Assembly: GCA_028285035.1 (NCBI GenBank) | Contig: JANQQF010000006.1 | Coordinates: 62,001-126,000, forward strand | Reading direction: 5' to 3' | Origin: Phycisphaerae bacterium | GTDB lineage: Bacteria; Chloroflexota; Anaerolineae; 4572-78; J111 | Length of the DNA: 64,000 nt | Translations under genes and position numbers: made by a program | Shown: positions 25,739 to 34,320 of the stretch, one piece after another | How the letters are laid out: each line of letters begins with the position of its first letter | How positions within the stretch are numbered: the first letter of the stretch is position 1 | The notes under the pieces: generated by a model | What the model saw: only the letters and a program-made list of their open reading frames with translations | The model's database searches: none | What the model was told of the DNA's origin: nothing

Positions 25739-26701
25739 TTAAAAACTAACGTCGGCATACTCAGCCCGCATCAAACAGTCAAGGATATTTGATAGATTTG
25801 GCTCAATTCGTGTAATTGATAATAACGGCAAGCCCAAATCACGCATTCCGATGATGATGCTATGCAAGGCGGCTTGATCCGTAACATGTCCAATCATTGT
25901 TGTTACCCCATCCTCTTGGCTCTTGATAAACAAATTATCAAAACGTTGTTGCCATTGGGGGCTGAGATGACCTTTGACCTGTATTTGATAAAACTCTTTG
26001 AAAAAGCCAGACATCTCGTGAATAGGCTGGCTCTTAATCAAGCGGCCCCTGTTTAGAACCGCGACATGATCACACAGCCCTTTAATAACCTCAGGGTAGC
26101 GGGTGGCCAATACAATGGTTTTATATTTGGCCTGCTTTCGAAGCCACATTTTAACCACCTGCCCCATATTTTCATCTAGTCCGACCAACGGCTCATCCAG
26201 CAGCAAGATTGAAGCTTTACTCAAGATTGTTTTTGCCAGAAGAAATCGTCGCTGTGCCCCAAATGATAGGGCTGAAGGGGGCAGATTACGTTGATCCCAT
26301 AGATCTAGCTCACCTAACAATTGCTTCGCTTTTGCCTCATCAGCCTCATCCTCTGAGCCTGGCACATTCACCAAAATCTGTTGGATGGGGATATCTGAAC
26401 CCGATGGACTGTCTGTTTCAAAAAGGGCTTGTACTTGCTCAAGGGCTTTATGATGCGTGGGTTGGGCGATTAATTCATAGCCATTGAGCGAAATCTGCCC
26501 CTCGGTTGGTGTTATATCTCCAGCCAATAACCGCAGGAGAGTTGTCTTCCCAGCCCCATTTGAGCCTAAAATACCAAAGATAGAAGATTGGCTCACGGTT
26601 AAGCTAACTCCGTCAATGGCTGCGGGTAAATTAGGTAGATACTGTTTATGAAGCTCTTTTGAATGAATAGAAAATGTCATGGTTTTTTCTATTTTTTCCA
26701 C
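25739..26701 (-). CDS. Degenerate ABC ATPase without permease partner
   Basis: The GTG at 26701 follows GAGGGG; an ATG at 26680 lacks a ribosome site. The 320-aa protein has a good Walker A (GSNGAGKTT) and Walker B (ILLLDEPLVGLD). The signature is LSFGAQRR instead of LSGGQ, the Q-loop is not recognisable (VQALFETDSP), and the switch histidine is replaced by arginine in LATRYPEV. The last ~90 residues resemble the accessory domain of CcmA/NatA-like exporters. No permease gene is adjacent. It may have a partner elsewhere or a regulatory role. It lies between the adaptor and the MalT-like regulator, all on the minus strand. Confidence 0.82.
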   Translation of the reverse strand: MEKIEKTMTFSIHSKELHKQYLPNLPAAIDGVSLTVSQSSIFGILGSNGAGKTTLLRLLAGDITPTEGQISLNGYELIAQPTHHKALEQVQALFETDSPSGSDIPIQQILVNVPGSEDEADEAKAKQLLGELDLWDQRNLPPSALSFGAQRRFLLAKTILSKASILLLDEPLVGLDENMGQVVKMWLRKQAKYKTIVLATRYPEVIKGLCDHVAVLNRGRLIKSQPIHEMSGFFKEFYQIQVKGHLSPQWQQRFDNLFIKSQEDGVTTMIGHVTDQAALHSIIIGMRDLGLPLLSITRIEPNLSNILDCLMRAEYADVSF

Positions 26702-26882
26702 GTACCCCTCTACAAGTACGCATTTAGATCAGATTTGCATTGATTTGTACAATATTTTATCAATATATTGACAATATTTTGTCCATATATCCTATCAGAG
26801 ATTATAAGTATAGGCAAAAATAATAAAAATACATCCACCAAAAGGGGGATATTTAGGGGTGAGGAGGGGGAGAAACGGAGAA

Positions 26883-29645
26883 TTATGACAAAATATTGAG
26901 CTCTTTTGCCTTGGCTAACGCTTGCACTCGGCTGTTAACACCCAATTTGCCATAAATATTCTTAGCATGTGTTTTGAGGGTACTCTCAGCCACAACCAAT
27001 TTCTCAGCAATTTTACGATTTGAGAGACCTTCAGCAATTAATTGCAAAACTTCCAGCTCTCGTTTTGTCAACAATTCCAAAGAGGGAGCTACATCGATCG
27101 ATTCTTCAGATGAGGCAACAGGCAGCAATGACAACACCTGTTCGGTGTAGGCGAGGATGTGAGGTTGGTAGGTCGATTGTTGTTGATAACAGCTTACAAA
27201 ATGGGATAATAGCGGAACCATTGCCTCACTATCATTGATAAAGCACTGCAGATATCCTTCTGGTTCGGCAAACAACATCGCTTTTTCAATGACAGATATC
27301 GATAGGTTTAATTCATTCTGGGCGTTGAGAATTACCGCTTGCAAAATCAAGGCCTCAACCACATATTGACATTGTTCTAGGGTTTGGGCTAGCTCAATCA
27401 GGCGATCAAGTAAGGACTGGGCTTGGTCATTTTGCTGTTGAGTGATTAAAAGACGGGCCAGTGTTAGATACTCAAATACCATTTGACCATCAAATTGATC
27501 ATCAGCGGCCATCGATTTAACATTGGCCCAGTGCGTGGCCTCAGCCAACTTATTTTGGGCCAGCCATAAGCAGGCTTGCCAACTTTCGACCCAATTCATC
27601 ATTGATTTGATGTTTGAGTCTTGAGAGTGCTGCACCGCTTGCTTCATAAATGCATCGGCTTGATCAGGCTTTTCAAGCACTTGGTGGATTCTGGCCAGCA
27701 TAACCAAGCTTGTAATCATCACGCGACGATCAGATGTTTCTCTCGCCAATTCGAGCGCCGACGTCGCATACCTGTGAGCCGTCTCTATCTGGTTTTGTTC
27801 AAAAAATACTTCGCTCAGTCTGATTTGAGCATTCATTTTGAAGCCAATAAAGTGAGGGGTGGTTTGCTCTTGTAACAAGCTGAGAATCTGTTGATTGATG
27901 ACAATCGACTGTTGAAGTCGGCCATGAAATTGGTGCTGCTCAGACACAAAGAGCATTTGAACAACAGCGGTAAATTCGTCATCAACGGGCAGCGCCTCTG
28001 TAGTTGAGAACAATTGATTTGATCGTTGCACTTCTCCATTGAGACGATAGGCTTTGGCTAGATTTAAGCGCGTAAAGTAGCGGAATTCGACCTCGCCTGC
28101 CGGGAAATTGGCCAAGGCTTGCTGATAAAGCTCAATGGCCTCGCTCGTTCGTCCGTTGGCCAAGGCTAATTCCGCCTGCAAGACCTTGACCTGAGCCACC
28201 AAATCGGGCGGTAAACCAAGCCCATCATTCACCAAAATCGTATGCTCAACCTGACGTAATTTACGTTCAGCCGCTCTCAAATCTCCCGTAATAAAATGAG
28301 TCCAGGCCCAAACCATATGAAGCCGAGGCGTTTTCTCAAGCAATGGGGCAGGAATACTCTGAAACCAGTTGAGCAGGAGATTTGTTTTGCGCTGGGAAAA
28401 CATTTCCCGAAAATTTTGATCAATGATTTCCAAAACAAACGCAAAATCGCCCGCCGCTTGCGCGTGATAAACGGCTTCCTCAATCAAATCTGAGTTATTG
28501 TACCAACTCGCCGCTCGTTGATGTAAGGTTTTAACGCCAGTTTCTTTTATTTCTTCGATTAGGGCTGGATGGAAGGCAGTCGGTGCCTGTTTAATGTAAT
28601 GGCGAAGTAAATCGACAAAAAGTTGATGATAGCGAAACCAATGGCGATGATCATCCAGAGAAATAATAAAAATGTTGGCCCGCGCTAAATACTCCAGCAT
28701 TACCTGACTATCATCACGTTCGGTCACAGCATCACACAATTCTGCATTGAAGCGATTAAGAATAGCTGTTTGCAGCAGAAATTGTTGAACTTCTGTGGGC
28801 TGTTGATCAATCACTTCTTCAGCCAGGTAATCCAAGATGAATTGATGACTGCCTGTAAATGCATCAATAAATTGCCCAACATCCGTCCGCCCCTGCAATG
28901 AAATGGCCGCCAATTGTAACCCAGCAATCCAGCCTTCAGTCCGCGCCTCTAACGCTTCAACATCACGGGCCGACAAATTAAGCCGCATCACCTGATTAAG
29001 TAGGTCTGTCACCTCTGCCACGGTAAAGCGAAGATCATTTTCGCGAATTTCTACAAGGTGACGGCGGGCGCGTAATCGACCAAGCGACAAGGGAGGATCA
29101 GCTCGGCTGGTGATAATTAATCGTAGTTGTGGCGGCATGTTATCTAGCAAAAACATGACTGCCTCATGGATTAAGCCTGTGGTAATGACGTGATAATCAT
29201 CCAAGATCAGAATATATTTCGCTTGATTCGTCTCAGCATTTTTGTCAGGGCAACACTGTACAATTTCATTGATTAGAGTCGTCAATAACAGAGGGATATT
29301 GGGCTGCGTTCCAGACTGAAGCGCCTCCATTGTATTGCGCCCAAGCTGCGGTTCAATTTGTTGTAGAGCTGCCACTAAATAGGTGAGGAAGCGGGATAGA
29401 TCATTGTCACCATCATCTAACACCAACCAAGCGGGTTTGGGCTTCAAAGCCACATTCGCTCCCTCTGGTAAATTAGCCACCCAGTCGCTCGCTAGGGTCG
29501 TTTTTCCAAATCCAGCGGGGGCTGAAATAATTGTCAATTTTTGATCCAATCCTTGATTGAGCAGATCAAGCAAGCGAGGGCGGGACAAAAATTCTGCCGG
29601 ACGTTGGGGGATATAGAGTTTTGTTGTCAGCAGCGGTGTAGGCAC
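26883..29645 (-). CDS. MalT-like LuxR-family ATP-dependent transcriptional regulator
   Basis: The GTG at 29645 is preferred because family members start MPTPLLTTKLYIP; no ribosome site is visible for any start. The 920-aa protein has a STAND-type NTPase domain with Walker A SAPAGFGKTT (about 42-51) and Walker B ILILDDYHVI (about 145-154). TSRADPPL and a winged-helix region follow, then TPR-like helices (~400-780) and a C-terminal LuxR helix-turn-helix (TKRELEVLQLIAEGLSNRKI, last ~65 residues). Such proteins integrate an inducer and ATP to activate transcription, like MalT. The target may be the adjacent genes, but no site is evident. Confidence 0.93.
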   Translation of the reverse strand: MPTPLLTTKLYIPQRPAEFLSRPRLLDLLNQGLDQKLTIISAPAGFGKTTLASDWVANLPEGANVALKPKPAWLVLDDGDNDLSRFLTYLVAALQQIEPQLGRNTMEALQSGTQPNIPLLLTTLINEIVQCCPDKNAETNQAKYILILDDYHVITTGLIHEAVMFLLDNMPPQLRLIITSRADPPLSLGRLRARRHLVEIRENDLRFTVAEVTDLLNQVMRLNLSARDVEALEARTEGWIAGLQLAAISLQGRTDVGQFIDAFTGSHQFILDYLAEEVIDQQPTEVQQFLLQTAILNRFNAELCDAVTERDDSQVMLEYLARANIFIISLDDHRHWFRYHQLFVDLLRHYIKQAPTAFHPALIEEIKETGVKTLHQRAASWYNNSDLIEEAVYHAQAAGDFAFVLEIIDQNFREMFSQRKTNLLLNWFQSIPAPLLEKTPRLHMVWAWTHFITGDLRAAERKLRQVEHTILVNDGLGLPPDLVAQVKVLQAELALANGRTSEAIELYQQALANFPAGEVEFRYFTRLNLAKAYRLNGEVQRSNQLFSTTEALPVDDEFTAVVQMLFVSEQHQFHGRLQQSIVINQQILSLLQEQTTPHFIGFKMNAQIRLSEVFFEQNQIETAHRYATSALELARETSDRRVMITSLVMLARIHQVLEKPDQADAFMKQAVQHSQDSNIKSMMNWVESWQACLWLAQNKLAEATHWANVKSMAADDQFDGQMVFEYLTLARLLITQQQNDQAQSLLDRLIELAQTLEQCQYVVEALILQAVILNAQNELNLSISVIEKAMLFAEPEGYLQCFINDSEAMVPLLSHFVSCYQQQSTYQPHILAYTEQVLSLLPVASSEESIDVAPSLELLTKRELEVLQLIAEGLSNRKIAEKLVVAESTLKTHAKNIYGKLGVNSRVQALAKAKELNILS

Positions 29646-29720
29646 GACATATACCAAACAAAATTAATTACTGTTTTTTTAACCTATAAATTATGACTAC
29701 CTTTGCACATTGTAGAAATA

Positions 29721-29786
29721 GACAGGGTTGACAAGATTTACAGAATGAAAAATGTAAATAACCTTGATAATCTTGTCAATCCTGTC
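29721..29786. repeat. Inverted repeat (GACAGGGTTGACAAGATT type)
   Basis: Two 18-nt arms, 17 of 18 matching, flank a 30-nt loop in the 390-nt divergent gap between the MalT-like regulator and the antiporter. Repeats built on ATTGACAGGAT-like units are common in bacterial intergenic DNA. Only one copy is visible here. The rest of the gap is AT-rich with no further recognised feature. Confidence 0.6.
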
Positions 29787-30035
29787 CAAATTTTTCTTCC
29801 ATCTGGTGATTCTTGAAAAGTGCAAACATAGTGAATTATAGAACCCGACATAAAGAAATCAAAAAATAAGGTAGGAATAGAAAATATTTCCAAGATTTAT
29901 ACTTGTCTGGGAAACTTCTTGTATCATTACCATCAACTAATATATCCCCCTGACGGGTTATTGATTAGTTGTCAACCCTTTTAGAGAATGTTACACTATT
30001 GAAGTAAAACATTATATGTAAAGGACAATAATAGC

Positions 30036-31829
30036 TTGGCCGAAAATTTTCTTGTAGGTATTGGTAGTATCTTTGTTTTAGGAATTGCCGCCCAGTGGCT
30101 TGCTTGGCGCATACACTTACCCTCGATTCTCGTTCTCCTCATCACTGGTTTTATAGCCGGACCCGTCACAGGCTTTCTTAACCCCGATGTCTTGTTAGGT
30201 GAAACCCTCTTTCCCTTTGTGTCTTTATCAGTCGCGCTCATTTTATTTGAGGGTGGCCTGAGTTTGAAATACTCCGAAGTCCGCCAAACCGGGCAAATCG
30301 TGATAAATTTGGTGACGATAGGCGCGCTAGTGACCTGGGCATTAGCCACAGTTGGGGCCTATTATATTTTAGCGATGGAACTACCCATCGCTTTGTTATT
30401 TGGGGCTATTTTAGTGGTAACGGGTCCCACCGTCATCATCCCCCTGTTGCAACACGTTCGGGCCGTTGGTCGGATGAGTGCGATTATCAAATGGGAAGGG
30501 ATCGTCAACGATCCGATTGGGGCAGTGCTGGCAGTTTTAGTATTTGAGGCGATTGCCGTCACCGGGGGCATTCAAAACACCGTTCAGACGGTTGCTACCA
30601 GTCTCATTGAAACATTACTGATTGGTTTTATTTTAGGTGGTTTAGGCGCTTGGTTGCTCATCTTCGCCTCCAAACGTTTCTGGATTCCAGATCGGTTACA
30701 AAATGGCGTAACTCTGATGGTTGTCCTGGCCACATTCGTGATCTCAAACACTATTCAGGATGAGTCGGGTCTATTTACCGTAACCCTGATCGGCATTATT
30801 CTGGCCAATCAGAAAAGCTTTGACATTCGGCCGATTGTGACCTTCAAAGAAAATCTTGTGGTGCTTCTTCTGTCCAGCCTGTTCATCATACTAGCGGCTC
30901 GTCTCCAATTGAGTGATTTGACCTCATTAGGTATCCCCAGCGTTATTTTTCTCTTACTTTTGATCCTTGTAGTTAGACCGGCTGCTGTCTTTGCCTCAAC
31001 CATTGGCTCAACCTTGGGCTGGCGAGAGAAAGTGTTCATTTCATGGATGGCTCCACGTGGGATTGTAGCGGCCTCTGTCACGGCGATCTTTGCCTTAGAG
31101 CTAACCGAACACGGCGGACATCACGACGCCAGCGTCATGGTCCCTGAAATGTTCTTCATCATTGTCGGGACCGTGCTGACTTACGGCGTGACCGCCGGAC
31201 CTTTAGGACGGTGGTTGGATGTGGCCCGCCCCAATCCCCAAGGTGTTCTCATTGCGGGCGCGCATGGTTGGGCCAGAGATATCGGCCTTGAGTTACAAAA
31301 GGCAGGTTATAATGTCCTGTTGGTCGATATGAATCCCGAAAATATTCATACCGCCCGGGTGATGGGACTCCCTACCTTGTATGAGAATGTTCTATCCGAG
31401 ACCTTAGTTGACGAAATTGAAGCGGGGCAAATTGGGCAATTTCTGGGATTGACCGCCAATGATGCGGTGAATGCACTGGGGGCCTTGCACTTTACTGAAC
31501 TCTTTGGCCAAGCCAAGGTCTATCAACTCCCCCCACACGACCACGAGGAAGAAGGAGGGCCTGTTCCCTTTCACGGTCGCTACCTCTTTGCCTCCAATGC
31601 CTATTTTGAGCACATCGACCGTCATTTTGAAACCGGCGGCATTGTCAAAGCCACGCAGCTCACTGATGACTTCACCTATCAACAATTCCTCAACCATTAC
31701 GATAACAAAGTGATCCCCTTCTTCATCATCGGTCAACAGGGCGAGTTATCGGTGATCACCTCCGATTACCAACCTAATCCAACCGCTGGACAGACGGTCA
31801 TTGCCTTGGTACAGGGGGATGAAGAATAA
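30036..31829 (+). CDS. NhaP/CPA1-type cation:proton antiporter with TrkA-like domain
   Basis: The frame starts with TTG at 30036, after AAAGGACA. The 597-aa protein has about 12 membrane helices over ~1-400 with CPA1 motifs: SVALILFEGGLSL, VVTGPTVIIPLLQ and the ion-binding pair in EGIVNDPIGAV. The C-terminal ~190 residues resemble a TrkA/KTN domain (VLIAGAHGWARDIGLELQ), but the dinucleotide loop is atypical. The exchanged ion (Na+ or K+) is not clear. It stands alone. A decayed copy of its C-terminal coding sequence lies 1.8 kb downstream (33591-33800). Confidence 0.93.
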   Translation: MAENFLVGIGSIFVLGIAAQWLAWRIHLPSILVLLITGFIAGPVTGFLNPDVLLGETLFPFVSLSVALILFEGGLSLKYSEVRQTGQIVINLVTIGALVTWALATVGAYYILAMELPIALLFGAILVVTGPTVIIPLLQHVRAVGRMSAIIKWEGIVNDPIGAVLAVLVFEAIAVTGGIQNTVQTVATSLIETLLIGFILGGLGAWLLIFASKRFWIPDRLQNGVTLMVVLATFVISNTIQDESGLFTVTLIGIILANQKSFDIRPIVTFKENLVVLLLSSLFIILAARLQLSDLTSLGIPSVIFLLLLILVVRPAAVFASTIGSTLGWREKVFISWMAPRGIVAASVTAIFALELTEHGGHHDASVMVPEMFFIIVGTVLTYGVTAGPLGRWLDVARPNPQGVLIAGAHGWARDIGLELQKAGYNVLLVDMNPENIHTARVMGLPTLYENVLSETLVDEIEAGQIGQFLGLTANDAVNALGALHFTELFGQAKVYQLPPHDHEEEGGPVPFHGRYLFASNAYFEHIDRHFETGGIVKATQLTDDFTYQQFLNHYDNKVIPFFIIGQQGELSVITSDYQPNPTAGQTVIALVQGDEE

Positions 31830-31900
31830 ATAGGGCTTACGCAGTTGCTTGTTTAAATATCATTTCGAACCAGGAACGAGTTACGTTCGTAACGAACGCC

Positions 31901-31948
31901 AAAATCCGCCCAGACAGTCGATTGCAAACAACTGTCTGGGCGGATTTT
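31901..31948. other. Perfect 17-bp hairpin after the antiporter gene
   Basis: AAAATCCGCCCAGACAG and its exact complement enclose a 14-nt loop, about 70 nt past the antiporter stop and right after a GTTACG/CGTAAC mini-palindrome. It may terminate the antiporter transcript (ends GGATTTT) and is repeat-like. Confidence 0.5.
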
Positions 31949-31984
31949 CCGGCAAAAAATGCCTCCTGAGAAACTAGCGGTTTG

Positions 31985-32070
31985 TGTCATACCCGAATGA
32001 AGTTGTCGGGTATCCACTAACTGGAAGGCAGCGAATGATGGACTCCCGCCAAAAGCACGCGGGAGTGACA
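31985..32070. repeat. Dispersed TGTCAT...GTGACA hairpin repeat, copy 2
   Basis: An 86-bp element with two internal stems: ATACCCGA/TCGGGTAT and ACTCCCGC/GCGGGAGT. Its ends are inverted (TGTCA...TGACA). It shares blocks with copy 1 at 1136-1229, including CCCGAATG, TTGTCGGG and ATCCACT. With the hairpin at 31901 it fills most of the antiporter-MFS gap. Confidence 0.65.
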
Positions 32071-32142
32071 AAGTCCAGAGTTGCTTGCCTTTTGCAAAAG
32101 ACCCGCAGGCTTCTCATTTTCTCGAAATGGCCTGTCCTTGTG

Positions 32143-33384
32143 TCAAGTTGATGAAACGGATTCAGTGGACAACGCCATTCGGCTTTCTCGCAACGCTTTA
32201 TTGCTGAACGCGTACATCGCCGTCAATAAATACATCACCCCACCACTCAGGTAGATCATACGAATGGGCATAAATTCGGTGAGCCAAGCAAAAAAGAGGC
32301 CAGATAGCATAAAAACGACATTACGCAACATCTCACGGGTGGCATAGACCCGACCAAGTTGATCGGCCTCAACCGTTCCCTGAAGCAAGGCATCTTGGGC
32401 CACATCACGCACCGCAAAGGGGGGACCGAAAATGAAGGCCATCACGACGGCAAATAGCACCGTTGGACTCAGAGCATAACCAAACGTGAAGAGTCCCGCC
32501 AAAAACGCATTGACGATGATGATCCACCCCGGAAATCGACTTAACCAGTTACTCATCCCCATCGCCGCTACGGAGCCAATGATCATTCCACTGAAATAGC
32601 TGGTGGATTGATAACCAAAATCGGTGGCGTCTCCCTGCAAAACCAACTTGGTAAAGGTCAGCATAAGCGCCCCGGTCCATATGCCATGCGGCACATGCTC
32701 AACGGTTTCCATTATGGTTAAAGGCCGAGCGATGGGGTGTTGACGGAGGTAATGCCAGCCGGAAATCAGGGCCGCAAAAAGTGGCTCATCTGGTGCTGTA
32801 TCATCCGTCGCTTTACGTTGTGGGACAACAATCAGCAGGGCGACCAGAATGGCTAGGCCAAACATCACGATGATGCTGACGGCGATCTGACTGAGGGAGA
32901 AGCTCAAAATGAGCCAGCCGCCGATTGAGTAGGAAATCGCCATTGCAATTTGGCTTGACACCAGGATAAAACTGTTCGCTTTGACCAGCTCAGTCTGTGA
33001 AACAAGCGAGGGGATAAGAGCAATCCGAGCCGGACGATGAAAGACATCAGCGGCAGATAGCCCGGTCAAGATCAGATACATGGCGATGATGGGCAGGTTT
33101 TCGCTACTTTGCAGCAACCCAATTGAGAGACCAACCAGCCCTACTCGAATGAGGTCCATGCTGACGAGCACGTTTTTGCGCCGGAAGCGATCCACCAGCA
33201 CACCCGCAATCGGCCCCAAAAGAAAGGCGGGCAGGGTGCGGGCGATGAGTGCCCCTGCGGCTTGCAACGTTGATTCGGTCTGCTCAAAAATGGCCACCAG
33301 GATCGTGATGGTAAATAGCTCAATGGCCAGGGTCGTAATAATTGTGACAAACCATAGAAAGATAAAATGGTGCTTTCGAAACAT
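32143..33384 (-). CDS. Major facilitator superfamily exporter (EntS-like MFS_3)
   Basis: This 413-aa protein has about 12 hydrophobic helices and the MFS motif A-like loop GVLVDRFRRKNVLVSMDL (about 61-78). The overall pattern, with RTLPAFLLGPIAGVL and a helix with VFHRPARIALIPSLVSQTELVKAN, is that of drug or siderophore exporters related to EntS/MFS_3. The substrate is unknown. It is monocistronic. Two close palindromes at 33433-33471, 50-90 nt before the start, are candidate operator sites. Ribosome-site match is poor. Confidence 0.9.
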   Translation of the reverse strand: MFRKHHFIFLWFVTIITTLAIELFTITILVAIFEQTESTLQAAGALIARTLPAFLLGPIAGVLVDRFRRKNVLVSMDLIRVGLVGLSIGLLQSSENLPIIAMYLILTGLSAADVFHRPARIALIPSLVSQTELVKANSFILVSSQIAMAISYSIGGWLILSFSLSQIAVSIIVMFGLAILVALLIVVPQRKATDDTAPDEPLFAALISGWHYLRQHPIARPLTIMETVEHVPHGIWTGALMLTFTKLVLQGDATDFGYQSTSYFSGMIIGSVAAMGMSNWLSRFPGWIIIVNAFLAGLFTFGYALSPTVLFAVVMAFIFGPPFAVRDVAQDALLQGTVEADQLGRVYATREMLRNVVFMLSGLFFAWLTEFMPIRMIYLSGGVMYLLTAMYAFSNKALRESRMALSTESVSST

Positions 33385-33432
33385 TAATCTAATCTGCCTT
33401 TATTCCACCTGTTGACCGACGAAATAACTGGT

Positions 33433-33471
33433 GTGACGCCCTACGTCACCCCTTTTGGACCAATGGTCCAA
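33433..33471. promoter_or_regulatory. Paired palindromes upstream of the MFS gene
   Basis: GTGACG-N5-CGTCAC (33433-33449) and the perfect 17-mer TTGGACCAATGGTCCAA (33455-33471) lie side by side, 22 bp between centres. The second is a good size for a dimeric TetR/MarR-type operator. No regulator gene is adjacent. Confidence 0.5.
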
Positions 33472-33590
33472 GTTCCCAAGATGTCCGTCAGGACTCCACA
33501 TCCAATATCGCGTTATCGCCCCAATATTACATCGCCATACCGACCAGTCTGGGGCCTGTCCCTTAGATCAGTTTTGGTTTTGTATGATAA

Positions 33591-33800
33591 CATTTATCCG
33601 AAATCTTGGTTGACCAGATTGAGGCAGGGCAAATTGGACGCTTCCCAAGATTGACCACAAATGACGCAATGAATGCGTCAGGGAGGATACATTTGACGGA
33701 GTTGTTTGGGCAAGTCCAAGCGCAGTGATGACTTCACTTATTGAGTAAAAGACGATCAAGTAAACTGTGGGCAGACCACATCCAGGGTTATTGCAAAGTC
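33591..33800 (+). pseudogene. Decayed remnant of an NhaP/TrkA C-terminal coding region
   Basis: Bases 33594-33722 translate to LSEILVDQIEAGQIGRF... and ...HLTELFGQVQ, clearly related to LSETLVDEIEAGQIGQF and HFTELFGQAK of the intact antiporter gene (31396-31520). After an internal deletion the similarity resumes at TGATGACTTCAC (matching 31661-31680), with stop codons, and weakly near 33760-33800 (CTGTGGGCAGACC). There is no start codon and the frame is broken. This is a degenerate duplicate or the scar of a lost paralogue. Confidence 0.75.
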
Positions 33801-33835
33801 GGTGGAGAACAGTGCCATCGATGTGTATTATAGTA

Positions 33836-34015
33836 GGGGCGATGGCAATCGGAACAGATTTCCACAGACCAACGGCATTTTTGTTCCGATTGCCTCGCCC
33901 ACGTGGGTAACGAGCCCCCTTGCGGTCCTACCATTCGTTGGCATCGACCACGGGTGAGGCAAATCCAGTGGATATTCGGGGTTCAACGCCTTCATTTTTG
34001 GATTTGCCGTCACCC
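33836..34015. repeat. Double-hairpin dispersed repeat
   Basis: Two long imperfect stems lie in tandem: GGGGCGATGGCAATCGGAAC at 33836 with its near-complement at 33882-33900, and GGGTGAGGCAAATCCA at 33952 with its near-complement at 33999-34015. They look like a non-coding repeat of the GGGGCGAGGCAATC type that is frequent in bacterial metagenomes. No open frame is supported. Confidence 0.6.
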
Positions 34016-34039
34016 CTCCCATAATTTTGCGAGACTCCG

Positions 34040-34108
34040 CCCCGTAACTTAATCACGGGGCTATGAAGCTGCACCCCATCAATGGGGTTTTGGCCAAAAA
34101 ACTTTGGC
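34040..34108. other. Cluster of three short hairpins
   Basis: CCCCGT/ACGGGG (34040-34060), CCCCAT/ATGGGG (34074-34087) and GCCAAA/TTTGGC (34093-34108) follow each other. With the double-hairpin repeat they occupy the centre of the 936-nt gap before the ROCO gene. The remaining ~210 nt before that gene show no recognised feature. Confidence 0.4.
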
Positions 34109-34320
34109 TAGAAAAATCGGATTAATCTGGTGCCGCTTGCTAGCCTGGATCATTCCTGTTCGGCAGCATTGACCCAAAAATCACCCTGTTTCTCAACCCG
34201 ATGTCCAGCCAGATTCTGCTCAATTAAACATCTATCCGAAGTTTGTCGAAGACCAGACAATTCCGTAAAATTAAGATAACCCAATTCTCCAGCGAAATTT
34301 AAACCAAAAAGGCAAAAACG

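Noticed and set aside
26740..26800. Direct repeats of ACAATATTTT between the ABC ATPase and the MalT-like gene
   Set aside because: AT-rich low-complexity sequence; two short copies are not enough to call an operator.
33568..33759. Minus-strand open frame opposite the antiporter remnant
   Set aside because: The plus strand carries the recognisable protein similarity; the minus frame is incidental.
33836..34015. CRISPR array
   Set aside because: The repeated stems are inverted pairs, not regularly spaced direct repeats with unique spacers; no cas gene is present.
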